A stretch of 62,121 bases of DNA. Source: a virus. The stretch's first letter is position 1; every line of letters begins with the position of its first letter. Shown here piece after piece: positions 30,939 through 38,122 of this stretch. Location of the stretch: the IMG/VR virus record IMGVR_UViG_3300029787_000032, positions 1 to 62,121 of that record. The stretch is one strand, 5' to 3'. The position numbers and the translations under genes were made by a program. A model generated the notes under the pieces. It was not told the DNA's origin. It saw nothing but the letters and a program-made list of their open reading frames with translations, and did not search any database.

Positions 30939-31290
30939 AGGCGAACCAGAACTAGTCAAAGTAGGCTATAGAGACATACGAATTGAATGGGTGGCGCCCG
31001 ATTTTAGGACAGATGAGCTCACAGACTGCTATGGGCAGTACAAATCTAGAGAAGGACTTATTCAAATACAACATAATCTGTGCGGACAAGAGAAATCTAA
31101 CACTTTATTACACGAAGTAATGCACGCGTGCGCTTACGGATCCGGCCTCAATCAAGCTAACGGCCCTCTCAAGGAGGAGGACGCTGAAGAACTTACAATA
31201 AATCAGCTCAGCAACTATCTAATGGGTGTCTTCAGAGACAACCCTTGGTTCCTTGACTATCTAAAGAAGAACATAGAAAAAGACCTCTAA
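30898..31290 (+). CDS. Zinc-dependent peptidase-like protein (HExxH, minigluzincin or ImmA-like)
   Basis: 130 residues. LLHEVMHACAYGSGL has His72-Glu73 and His76, the zinc-binding HExxH motif, in a helix. Glu-rich DAEELTINQLSNYLMGVFRDNP downstream could supply the third ligand. Length and layout fit small phage zincins, which may cut a host or repressor protein. It overlaps the small terminase gene by 41 bases. Confidence 0.75.
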   Translation: MKKKSRPQVVKTPEGEPELVKVGYRDIRIEWVAPDFRTDELTDCYGQYKSREGLIQIQHNLCGQEKSNTLLHEVMHACAYGSGLNQANGPLKEEDAEELTINQLSNYLMGVFRDNPWFLDYLKKNIEKDL

Positions 31291-31580
31291 GAGTATTTCT
31301 GCCAGAAATATTTTTAAACAAAATAAAGTTCCGCCCACACGACTCTACAGTAAATTACCTGTAATATGCTAAAATTACCTGTAAATTACCCTAAAATTAC
31401 TTTAATAAACTGTATTAACCTATTGATATATATACATTACGTATAAAAAATTACCAAATTACCTGTAAAATTATTTTTTTTCTCGGTCAGAATATTTTCT
31501 GGCAAAAAAACTCTATAGAGGTAATTTTTGTCCCTTGGCCGTAGACCGTGAGCCGTATACCGTAGACAATGAACCCCCAT
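31291..31580. repeat. AT-rich spacer with AAATTACCTGTAA repeats
   Basis: No gene. About six copies of AAATTAC(C), three extended to AAATTACCTGTAA (31352, 31371, 31455 regions), lie between an inverted pair GCCAGAAATATT (31301) and AATATTTTCTGGC (31490). The perfect palindrome TATTTCTG-C-CAGAAATA (31294-31310) followed by TTTTT may end the plus-strand operon. At 31537-31571 a run of seven-base units (CCGTAGA, CCGTGAG, CCGTATA, CCGTAGA) occurs. Iteron-like, a candidate origin. Confidence 0.5.
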
Positions 31581-31736
31581 CTATTCATCAAGACCATAAT
31601 AATACCATATATCGCTGACTTGATCGCGCAGTATCTGTATCTCAGATGAGCACCAGTTCACATCAAGGTATCGATATTGATTGATCGACATAGATGTCAA
31701 CAGCACCATGATCGCAAATAAAAATAATGTTTTCAT
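31581..31736 (-). CDS. Small exported or membrane protein, 51 residues
   Basis: MKTLFLFAIMVLLTSMSINQYRYLDVNWCSSEIQILRDQVSDIWYYYGLDE in parts. A clear hydrophobic signal or anchor (LFLFAIMVLLTSMS) is followed by an aromatic, acidic tail with one Cys. Its ATG overlaps the previous TGA. Found by reading the spacer. Confidence 0.6.
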   Translation of the reverse strand: MKTLFLFAIMVLLTSMSINQYRYLDVNWCSSEIQILRDQVSDIWYYYGLDE

Positions 31737-31924
31737 TTTTTTGCTTTTGGTCTCCCCTTTGGTTTACCAGTATATCTGCTTTTTAGGTGTCCGTGAACCT
31801 TTAAATACGCTGTACTGCACCGGTCAGAACAATACTTTTTTTGCCTTTGCCATCTGTTGATTGCGAACTCTTCTTCACAAACAACACAAACTTTGGTGCC
31901 TATAATTCCTACCGCATCACTCAT
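31733..31924 (-). CDS. Small zinc-ribbon protein
   Basis: 63 residues from the ATG overlapping the upstream stop: KVCVVCEEEFAINRWQRQKKYCSDRCSTAY, a CxxC...CxxxC zinc site like those of MYM/FCS-type or CGNR-type fingers, then a basic tail GKPKGRPKAKK. Likely binds nucleic acid. An upstream in-frame start overlapping the neighbour is less likely. Confidence 0.7.
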   Translation of the reverse strand: MSDAVGIIGTKVCVVCEEEFAINRWQRQKKYCSDRCSTAYLKVHGHLKSRYTGKPKGRPKAKK

Positions 31925-32027
31925 AGGCTTTGCCCCATGACTTTTGTATGTACTTAATAAACTCCTCATCAATGTCTTTGTTGTAGAACGCCTTCCACAA
32001 TCGTCTGATCTCATTTGCTGTAAACAT
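31917..32027 (-). CDS. Small helical protein, 36 residues
   Basis: MFTANEIRRLWKAFYNKDID followed by EEFIKYIQKSWGKAYE: helical, basic and aromatic. Ends in an ATGA-type overlap with the zinc-ribbon gene. Found by direct reading. Function unknown. Confidence 0.55.
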   Translation of the reverse strand: MFTANEIRRLWKAFYNKDIDEEFIKYIQKSWGKAYE

Positions 32028-32038
32028 AATATTCCTTT

Positions 32039-32230
32039 CTATGGATAATAAGCCATGACCAATTCTTTATCTGCCACGGCCTTGTCTAAATAAGCTACTG
32101 CATCACGAACTTTTTTGCTGACTCCTTTTCCATGGTGATCATCAACAAAATGACACAATGTATTTATTGCCTCACACAATTCGTGTTGTGTGATGTAGTT
32201 GTCTCTATCAAAATCTGCGCTTGTTAGCAT
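32039..32230 (-). CDS. Small protein with EF-hand-like calcium loop
   Basis: 63 residues. DFDRDNYITQHE at residues 6-17 has the EF-hand ligand pattern (Asp6, Asp8, Asp10, Tyr12 backbone, Thr14, Glu17), followed by a helix (LCEAINTLCHFVDDHHG) and a second helical part. A single EF-hand in a phage miniprotein is uncommon. Function unknown. Confidence 0.65.
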   Translation of the reverse strand: MLTSADFDRDNYITQHELCEAINTLCHFVDDHHGKGVSKKVRDAVAYLDKAVADKELVMAYYP

Positions 32231-32258
32231 AAGTATTCCTTTCTGTCTTTCCCCTTAT

Positions 32259-32378
32259 TTAAAGTTCATCAAACCAATAATCATCTTGAAGCAACTCTTT
32301 CTCCAGTTGTTGCATTAAATTTAGAAGTTCTATGATTTTATCTTTACTTATATTGTTTAAATCTATTTCTATTGTCAT
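32259..32378 (-). CDS. Small acidic helical protein, 39 residues
   Basis: MTIEIDLNNISKDKIIELLN followed by LMQQLEKELLQDDYWFDEL. A strong ribosome site (AAGGAGTAAC ATG) and the promoter at 32467-32495 support it. First gene of the operon running to 31581. Function unknown. Confidence 0.65.
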   Translation of the reverse strand: MTIEIDLNNISKDKIIELLNLMQQLEKELLQDDYWFDEL

Positions 32379-32466
32379 GTTACTCCTTCTTTGCGCTGTC
32401 TCGTTTTGGGTTTTCATGTCAAGCATTGCTACACTACTAAAGCCAAAACGAGAACAATTAATGTAC

Positions 32467-32495
32467 TATATAATGCTAGTTCTTATATCTGTCAA
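32467..32495 (-). promoter_or_regulatory. Strong sigma70-type promoter
   Basis: Minus strand TTGACA (32495-32490), 17 bases, TATATA (32472-32467). It sits in a 267-base spacer and faces the small-gene operon 32378-31581. Confidence 0.75.
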
Positions 32496-32645
32496 GTATT
32501 TTTTATCGTTGTCTTCCTTGACCACGATATGGTTTAAAAGAACGGCGCTTGCTCTTGTTCATTGTGCTTGTGATGGGGTTGCGGCCTTGACTTGTGCCCT
32601 TGAACGTTGGTTCGTGGTGCGTTTCTCGTTGAAATTTTTTAGCCA

Positions 32646-32864
32646 CTAGATAATACCACTTTTGCGCGCTTCCATAATCTTTTGTTCGGCAAGTGCGGCC
32701 TCTTGATCGCGTTGAATTTTTTTGCGCTTCTCTAATAAAGCATACAGATGCCCACCCCAGATAGTCTTCATACTGACGGGCGTTGTAAGGTCATCATACT
32801 TTTGTTGCAGTCTTGTTATCCTGCGGTTCAATGTGATTTGATCTTTAAGTCTTTTGTTAATCAT
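32646..32864 (-). CDS. Small basic coiled-coil protein, 72 residues
   Basis: MINKRLKDQITLNRRITRLQQKYDDLTTPVSMKTIWGGHLYALLEKRKKIQRDQEAALAEQKIMEARKSGII in parts; two helical segments, basic. Overlaps the zinc-ribbon gene by eight bases. Function unknown. Confidence 0.6.
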   Translation of the reverse strand: MINKRLKDQITLNRRITRLQQKYDDLTTPVSMKTIWGGHLYALLEKRKKIQRDQEAALAEQKIMEARKSGII

Positions 32865-33027
32865 TGGTTCTCCCTTCTACGTTGACATGATATACTAAAA
32901 CCTCTGCTGTACACTTAGGGCACGATAAGTTTGTGACGACCATGTGCTGTTCTTCTTCGTTGTCTTCCCACTCGGTGTCGTGATCACCACCCCAAATCAA
33001 TTCGTGTCCACAGCTCCAACATTTCAT
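32857..33027 (-). CDS. Small zinc-ribbon protein (MKCWSCG type)
   Basis: 56 residues from the ATG overlapping the upstream TGA. MKCWSCGHELIWGGDHDTEWEDNEEE then MVVTNLSCPKCTAEVLVYHV: two CxxC pairs forming a zinc ribbon. This small family is frequent in phages. Likely nucleic-acid or protein binding; no specific role known. Confidence 0.75.
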   Translation of the reverse strand: MKCWSCGHELIWGGDHDTEWEDNEEEQHMVVTNLSCPKCTAEVLVYHVNVEGRTND

Positions 33028-33263
33028 TTGTCTATACACAATCCGTTATCTAAAACTATTTTTTCATCTGTTTCAATCCAGACTCTTGCACCACAAGATA
33101 AAGGCTTGTCCTTAGCGTAAACCACTTTAGATGGCCCTTGTATGTCCACTTCATGAGCATAATTATTTGACTTGTACGTTTTGACTGTCAACACAGGCTC
33201 GTTAGTGTTGTTCTTTTTATTGCTTCTTATCTTATGCATATTTACATGTATTATTTTTTTCAT
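33024..33263 (-). CDS. Small protein of unknown function, 79 residues
   Basis: MKKIIHVNMHKIRSNKKNNTNEPVLTVKTYKSNNYAHEVDIQGPSKVVYAKDKPLSCGARVWIETDEKIVLDNGLCIDK in parts; beta-rich, basic start. The PVLTVKTYKSNNYAHEVDIQGPSKVVY segment occurs in many short phage proteins of unknown function. Overlaps the next gene by four bases. Confidence 0.68.
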   Translation of the reverse strand: MKKIIHVNMHKIRSNKKNNTNEPVLTVKTYKSNNYAHEVDIQGPSKVVYAKDKPLSCGARVWIETDEKIVLDNGLCIDK

Positions 33264-33482
33264 CTATAGTTCTTGTATTACAATTATTAAACGATACTTT
33301 TCTTTTGCACCTATAATAGTGTTCGGTACAAGATCAATCTTTTTTATGTCAAATGATGTGTTAGGCCGTGAACCAAATCCCATGGGTACAGCAAGAGATA
33401 CTCTGGCGTTCGCACCTTCCGGGCTTGTACAAAACTTTTCTAATACAGACACTAGTTCTTTTGTTGTCCAACGTACGCTCAT
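33264..33482 (-). CDS. Small protein of unknown function, 72 residues
   Basis: Start chosen at the ATG with AAAGGAA seven bases upstream: MSVRWTTKELVSVLEKFCTSPEGANARVSLAVPMGFGSRPNTSFDIKKIDLVPNT in parts, then a beta strand end. Small alpha/beta protein. Coupled to the 2OG oxygenase gene by an ATGA overlap. Function unknown. Confidence 0.62.
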   Translation of the reverse strand: MSVRWTTKELVSVLEKFCTSPEGANARVSLAVPMGFGSRPNTSFDIKKIDLVPNTIIGAKEKYRLIIVIQEL

Positions 33483-34222
33483 AAATCTTCCTTTCGTTCC
33501 TCTGATTGCAACCAAAATACCAATAGATAGCGATCACCGTCTTCGACTGGTAAACCCCTGTGTAAGTGAGTAAAACTAGGAAAAATAAGACCATGTCCGT
33601 TAGGCAACGGCGGTACAACTCCTCGTCCAAAGAACTCTGTACCTCCACCTTTGTAATCTCCGGTGTTCAACGGCACCACCATACTGATGTCAGCGCTCGT
33701 GTCATGGTGCCATGCTGTCTGACTGATGTCTCGTGGGTTGTAGTTCGCGACTTGAATGCCACCGCCCACAACTTCTCTGTTCCACAACGTTTGAAAGACC
33801 ACATTGATTTTAGAGATAACAAGTTTCATTAACGACAGATACAGGTCTCTCGCATCATTTTGTAAAACAAACTCATTGATCTGATGTTGTTTTAGTTCGC
33901 TGTAGTTTGGTTCAAATGTAAATTGTTTTTCCATGTTCCGCACTTCGTCCATGAATACAGAGCAAAACTCTTCTGAAAAGATAGGCAAGGTAAACACCTC
34001 ATTCAACGGTTCGTTGATCGTGTTTCGTAGTTTGGTAGGCTCGGGATCTTCAAGGCCTTCTTCGTTCTCGAAACGTTGCATAACCGGTAGCGCACCATTG
34101 ATCAAAGGCAATGTCTTATCATCGATGAACCATTCAGAGGCCATCAACAACAACGCGTTCTTGTAGATGTACGGTCGCCCAAAGTTTTTTTGAAATCGTG
34201 GTAGTTCAGTTATGTTATACAT
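33479..34222 (-). CDS. 2OG-Fe(II) oxygenase
   Basis: 247 residues. Double-stranded beta-helix core in the C-terminal half with iron ligands His172 and Asp174 (WHHDTSAD) and His219 or His221 (THLHRGLPVEDGDRYLL), and Arg231 for 2-oxoglutarate. The N-terminal ~110 residues are helical. Such enzymes hydroxylate proteins or nucleobases; marine phages often carry them, with unknown targets. Its neighbours are a nuclease and zinc proteins, so a nucleic-acid substrate is possible. Confidence 0.85.
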   Translation of the reverse strand: MYNITELPRFQKNFGRPYIYKNALLLMASEWFIDDKTLPLINGALPVMQRFENEEGLEDPEPTKLRNTINEPLNEVFTLPIFSEEFCSVFMDEVRNMEKQFTFEPNYSELKQHQINEFVLQNDARDLYLSLMKLVISKINVVFQTLWNREVVGGGIQVANYNPRDISQTAWHHDTSADISMVVPLNTGDYKGGGTEFFGRGVVPPLPNGHGLIFPSFTHLHRGLPVEDGDRYLLVFWLQSEERKEDL

Positions 34223-34916
34223 CGTGTTCGTTGTAATATTTTTCGCATCGCTTTAGCCATTTGTATTTGTAGTCATCTAACCGTTGGCCGTTGATCGTGA
34301 ACATTTGTAGATCCATACCACGCGACGCCATGAGAACCACACCGGCTTTCATTTCTGTACCATACAGTGCATCGTGCGCCATGCAGTACGCCGCCAACTG
34401 TGTAAAGTAATCATCAATCCACTCTTCTTTCTTCGGTTTGTTTGTCTGCTTAAAATCAATAACTGCGGGCTGTTCACGCCAAACTCCTACACAGTCTGCT
34501 GTGCCACCATAGAACGTGGGGTAGTAAAGAGGAACTTCTGTGCCCCAGTATTCGTCCATTGATGGTAAAGCATTCTTAATAATTGTTTGTGCCATTCTCT
34601 TGGCTATAATACCAATATTACTTTTATCATCATAACCAACACCCTTTATATGACACTCGAGAAATTTGTGCATAGCGGTACCAACAGAAGCCGCTTGATG
34701 CATAACTGCATCTGCTTCTGCGTCGCCAACTTTGTCTCTCCATCGTTGAAGACCCGCCTTATCTTTCTCATCTTTTGTTGCAGATATAACCGTTGTGACC
34801 GAAGGAAGAAGTTTGTTCTCTCCCTCGTAATATCGTTTTCCGTTCACCTTCTTACGTCGAACATCTTTGTAGTCATAACGTTCGGTGATTAATGACTCAA
34901 GATTTTGAATGGCCAT
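34215..34916 (-). CDS. RecB/Cas4-like exonuclease (PD-(D/E)XK)
   Basis: 233 residues. Motifs of the PDDEXK_1 family: His83 (GTAMHKFLE), Glu127 (GTEVPLYY), Asp141 (GGTADCVG), Asp154-x-Lys156 (VIDFKQTNK) and QLAAY at ~173. Phage members are single- or double-strand exonucleases used in replication and recombination. It lies upstream of the oxygenase and downstream of a ribbon-helix-helix gene in the same operon. Confidence 0.85.
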   Translation of the reverse strand: MAIQNLESLITERYDYKDVRRKKVNGKRYYEGENKLLPSVTTVISATKDEKDKAGLQRWRDKVGDAEADAVMHQAASVGTAMHKFLECHIKGVGYDDKSNIGIIAKRMAQTIIKNALPSMDEYWGTEVPLYYPTFYGGTADCVGVWREQPAVIDFKQTNKPKKEEWIDDYFTQLAAYCMAHDALYGTEMKAGVVLMASRGMDLQMFTINGQRLDDYKYKWLKRCEKYYNEHDV

Positions 34917-35079
34917 TCAATCCTAGTTGCTTTGCTTTCTGTGTTGCTAGGTGCTCAATGGTCTTAGCCAAAGATACTTTCATTCCTAACTCAGTTGATA
35001 ACGCAGCAGATACTGCCTTTAGTTCTTTGTATGTCTTTTTATTCACAGAGACAGAACTGTACTTAAGAATGTCGGGCAT
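34897..35079 (-). CDS. Ribbon-helix-helix-like regulator, 60 residues
   Basis: KYSSVSVNKKTYKELKAVSAALSTELGMKVSLAKTIEHLATQKAKQ in parts has the form strand-helix-helix of an Arc/CopG-type repressor. AAAGGAA precedes the ATG. It could bind the dyad operator at 35308-35334, about 230 bases upstream, and so control both divergent transcripts. That link is inference. Confidence 0.62.
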   Translation of the reverse strand: MPDILKYSSVSVNKKTYKELKAVSAALSTELGMKVSLAKTIEHLATQKAKQLGLNGHSKS

Positions 35080-35109
35080 TCTTGTTCCTTTCTTTATGTA
35101 TTTCGTCCT

Positions 35110-35286
35110 TTATCTAACGTTAGAGAACTTTTTAGGACCTGTTGCTTGCTCTAAACAAACTTTTAGCTCCTTTAATTGCTCAGTCAAAGAACGATTTTGT
35201 AGTCGTAAGTGTTCGTTCTCCATAACCAAAGCGTTTTTCTCTGTCCAGTTGTTTAAATTGGACGCTAAATTATCGTTATAATCCAT
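35110..35286 (-). CDS. Small coiled-coil protein, 58 residues
   Basis: Start at the ATG with GGAGG six bases upstream (an earlier ATG four codons up lacks a site): MDYNDNLASNLNNWTEKNALVMENEHLRLQNRSLTEQLKELKVCLEQ in parts, a leucine-zipper-like helix, then a basic tail. Possibly an oligomerising partner of the regulator encoded next. Function unknown. Confidence 0.65.
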   Translation of the reverse strand: MDYNDNLASNLNNWTEKNALVMENEHLRLQNRSLTEQLKELKVCLEQATGPKKFSNVR

Positions 35287-35304
35287 GGAAACCTCCATAT
35301 TTTA

Positions 35305-35334
35305 TTGTAATCTACTACTAGATGTAGTAGATTA
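35305..35334 (+). promoter_or_regulatory. Promoter overlapped by an 11-bp dyad operator
   Basis: TTGTAA (35305-35310), 17 bases, TAGATT (35328-35333) make the plus-strand promoter. Over it lies a perfect inverted repeat, TAATCTACTAC / GTAGTAGATTA with loop TAGAT (35308-35334). A dimeric repressor bound here would block the promoter and could affect the divergent gene at 35286. Confidence 0.7.
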
Positions 35335-35365
35335 TGGAAAATTGTCAACAAAAAAAGGAAGAATT

Positions 35366-35671
35366 ATGAGATCAGAATTAGCAGACCGTAGGCCGTGTTA
35401 CGCATTCACTATACAAGACAACAATGGAACACCATACAGACTCACAGTTTCGTTTGAAAATGATGTTGTTAAAGAGGTTTGGATCAATGGTGGAGGCAAA
35501 GCCGGGACAGAACGGTTTGATATATTAACTGAGTTTGGAAGATTAGTTTCAGTTGCATTGCAAAACGGTACACCTCTTGAAGAATTAAAATCGTGCGCAA
35601 CGTTTCATACTGACGGTAGGCCGTCGACAATTGTTGGTGAAGTATTTAATCAGTTAGAAAAACTTAGTTAA
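35366..35671 (+). CDS. TSCPD-domain protein (ribonucleotide reductase-related)
   Basis: 101 residues from the ATG with AGGAAG five bases upstream. PYRLTVSFENDVVKEVWINGGGKAGTERFDILTEFGRLVSVALQNGTPLEELKSC, in parts, matches the TSCPD domain found at the C-terminus of class II ribonucleotide reductases and as stand-alone proteins in phages and alphaproteobacteria. It may modulate nucleotide reduction by the host. The stop overlaps the convergent gene by eight bases. Confidence 0.78.
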   Translation: MRSELADRRPCYAFTIQDNNGTPYRLTVSFENDVVKEVWINGGGKAGTERFDILTEFGRLVSVALQNGTPLEELKSCATFHTDGRPSTIVGEVFNQLEKLS

Positions 35672-36017
35672 CTTTGTCAGGGTCAAAGTCAGGCTCAAAA
35701 TCAATGTCGAACTCAAGTTCATCGTCTGGTTCAGGTTCTTCATCTTCTTTGTATTTTTCAAAGATTACTTTTAAACGTGAATCTAATTCTTTCATGGCCT
35801 CTGCTGTTCGATCAGAATTAAATGTAAATAAAATTTTATTGTCATCCATGGTCTCAGCCACAGCGAGAGGTATATAAATTAATTTACCATTTTTAAACTG
35901 TTTAAATTTTTGATGACATAATCTACAGAAATAAATGTTGTCTTCAAGGGGTTTCATGTGAGTCAAATGACTACAACCCGGACATAAGCAGACATTGATA
36001 ATGTTATCCTCAGTCAC
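35664..36017 (-). CDS. Zinc-finger protein with acidic tail
   Basis: 117 residues. CLCPGCSHLTHMKPLEDNIYFCRLCHQKF gives a CxxC...CxxC zinc site near the N-terminus; the last 30 residues are almost all Asp and Glu (DEEPEPDDELEFDIDFEPDFDPD). The acidic tail resembles those of phage single-strand-binding proteins and DNA mimics. Overlaps the polymerase start by eight bases. Function unknown, probably in replication. Confidence 0.68.
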   Translation of the reverse strand: MTEDNIINVCLCPGCSHLTHMKPLEDNIYFCRLCHQKFKQFKNGKLIYIPLAVAETMDDNKILFTFNSDRTAEAMKELDSRLKVIFEKYKEDEEPEPDDELEFDIDFEPDFDPDKVN

Positions 36018-37911
36018 CTTTTGCGTCTCCCCAGTTCTTGGCTAGAATGTATTCAACCTTACTGGGTACATGCAAAGGCGAGTCTCCCGGCATACAGTCT
36101 TCCATTTTTTGTGCAATCATTTTTGCTTGCTCCTCACTCTCAATTGAGATGTTAAGTTCATCATGAACTTGTATATGTGGTATGATACCATCTTGTTCAT
36201 ACAAGTCCACCATTGCTTGTTTGGTTTGATCTGCCGCAGACCCTTGAATTAGTTTGTTTAATGCTTTGTAGGTGTAAGCTTTTTTATAATTATATTTGCC
36301 CCACTCTGCCTCTGCTTCTTTTTCTGTTTTAAAAAATCCTTTTACATTCCATTGCTTTGAAACATAACCAAAAGAACGACAACGCCGACCACCTATCGTG
36401 GTTACAAAACCATTCTCATCCATTGCGCCCATAGCATATTGAGACAGTTGTTTCACAAAAGGAACCTTTTGATTGTATTCATCGATCAATTGTTCAGCAG
36501 TCTCTTGATCAATGCCTAGTTCCTCTGTAAGTTTGGCTTTACCCATACCATAAAATAATCCTAAATTAATTGTTTTTGCAATCTTACGATCAATGCCCGC
36601 CATCTTAGCGACCATAGTGTGGAAGTCAGCATCTCCCTTGCGATACCCTTTAATAAATTCTTTGGTGGCCATCGTTGGCCGTTTTGAGTTGTGCGTATAC
36701 CCATCTACTTCATTAACTTTCTCTGCAAAATGCACCACCAGTCGTGGTTCTTGCTGTGAATAGTCAAAGCTTCCCCATTGTGTTCCTTCTTCTGGTATAA
36801 ACAAAGAACGTATTTTGTTTTTAATGTCTTCGTTTCGTGCAGGAATCTGTTGCAAATTAGGTTTGCTGTAACTAAAACGTCCAGTCACAGTTCCGCCGTT
36901 GTCACTCCTCATCTGATGTATCTCAGAATGAATGCGTCCTTTGTGTTGATGTTTTAATATACTGTCAATAAATGTTGTGTGCGCCTTGTTTGTTTCTCGT
37001 GCTTTAACAATTAATTTTGCTAAAGGAGATCCGTTGGTGTTTAAAAAATTTTTTGTGAAAGAAGGTTTTCCTGTTGGTGTTGTTTCATACTTCACATTCA
37101 TATTATCAAATGCTTTTGCAACAGAAGCTGCGGCCCAAATATCAACGTCTACATTTGATAATTTTTTTATCTCAAACAATGCTTGTTTTTCTTGACTCAA
37201 CAATTCTGCTTTTGCAATCGCGGCTCCGTCAAGATCTACACGAACACCGTGAGCTCTCATGTCTATCAAACAAGGTTGTAGTCTGCATTCTAAATCATAA
37301 ATTTTATAAAGGTCTTGATCCTCAATTTCTTTTTGGTTGTGAAAGTATAAGTCATACGTTAATCGTGCGTCCATTTCTGCATACTTGCCTACATACATTG
37401 CCGGAACCTTGTACATCTCAGCTTTGGGATCAATGCCTTTTGACTTTGCAAACTCCACAAGAACATCTTCGTTCTTTGTTTGTCCCAATTTATCTTTAGC
37501 TAAACTGTTTAAAGTAAAAGAAAAACGATTTTCATCAATCAAAGCACTTGAAATCATTGTGTCATGTATTGTACCATTGACGGTTATGCCTGCGTTTCGT
37601 AACCAACCTACATCGTAGGACGCATTGTGAAATATTTTAGGCATGGGATAAGATAAAGTTTTCTTTATCCAAGAAATAACTTTATCTTTTTCGTAGTTAC
37701 CTTCTTCGTGAGCTATTGGGTAGTACCCCTCCCAGTCTGCTGTGGCTAGTGCAAATCCAGTTATATAACCTTTGCCGGTAGCCCAACCTGCTCCATGTGT
37801 CATCAAATGTATGTCACATGTTTCTAAGTCAACCGCTAGATAAGGAACTTTGGACAGATCAGGAAAATTGTCGTCAGCAACCCACTCAGTCCATTTAACT
37901 TGATTATTCAT
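36010..37911 (-). CDS. DNA polymerase, family A (with 3'-5' exonuclease)
   Basis: 633 residues from the ATG at 37911. Exonuclease motifs: VDLETCD (Exo I), FHNASYDVGWL (Exo II), YAEMDARLTYD (Exo III). Polymerase motifs: A, GSFDYSQQEPRLVV with catalytic Asp; B, RKIAKTINLGLFYGMG; C, HIQVHDELN. The residue equal to E. coli Pol I Phe762 is Leu (NLG). It has no 5' nuclease domain, as in T7. It copies the phage genome. Leu at this position has been linked in viral surveys to slower or temperate lifestyles. Confidence 0.95.
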   Translation of the reverse strand: MNNQVKWTEWVADDNFPDLSKVPYLAVDLETCDIHLMTHGAGWATGKGYITGFALATADWEGYYPIAHEEGNYEKDKVISWIKKTLSYPMPKIFHNASYDVGWLRNAGITVNGTIHDTMISSALIDENRFSFTLNSLAKDKLGQTKNEDVLVEFAKSKGIDPKAEMYKVPAMYVGKYAEMDARLTYDLYFHNQKEIEDQDLYKIYDLECRLQPCLIDMRAHGVRVDLDGAAIAKAELLSQEKQALFEIKKLSNVDVDIWAAASVAKAFDNMNVKYETTPTGKPSFTKNFLNTNGSPLAKLIVKARETNKAHTTFIDSILKHQHKGRIHSEIHQMRSDNGGTVTGRFSYSKPNLQQIPARNEDIKNKIRSLFIPEEGTQWGSFDYSQQEPRLVVHFAEKVNEVDGYTHNSKRPTMATKEFIKGYRKGDADFHTMVAKMAGIDRKIAKTINLGLFYGMGKAKLTEELGIDQETAEQLIDEYNQKVPFVKQLSQYAMGAMDENGFVTTIGGRRCRSFGYVSKQWNVKGFFKTEKEAEAEWGKYNYKKAYTYKALNKLIQGSAADQTKQAMVDLYEQDGIIPHIQVHDELNISIESEEQAKMIAQKMEDCMPGDSPLHVPSKVEYILAKNWGDAKGD

Positions 37912-38122
37912 TAACAATACTCTTTAATTTATTTATGTACCAAATAGATTTATCTAGATCCTCTTGTGCTTTGCCCTTATGTTGATAGCGCCATAAATAT
38001 TTCATAGCGTTTCCTTGCAAATAAAATTTAAAGCCTTCGCCCAAACAAGATGCAATGGCATCAATGCACTCTACGTCTCCTTGTTTATAATGAGGAGGAT
38101 GGTTGACGTTATCAACTTTCAT
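37904..38122 (-). CDS. DUF3310 protein
   Basis: 72 residues: VNHPPHYKQGDVECIDAIASCLGEGFKFYLQGNAMKYLWRYQHKGKAQEDLDKSIWYINKL in parts, the complete DUF3310 signature. Often annotated in phages as nucleotide-kinase-like, though the activity is unproven. It is encoded between the helicase and polymerase and overlaps the latter. Confidence 0.9.
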   Translation of the reverse strand: MKVDNVNHPPHYKQGDVECIDAIASCLGEGFKFYLQGNAMKYLWRYQHKGKAQEDLDKSIWYINKLKSIVNE

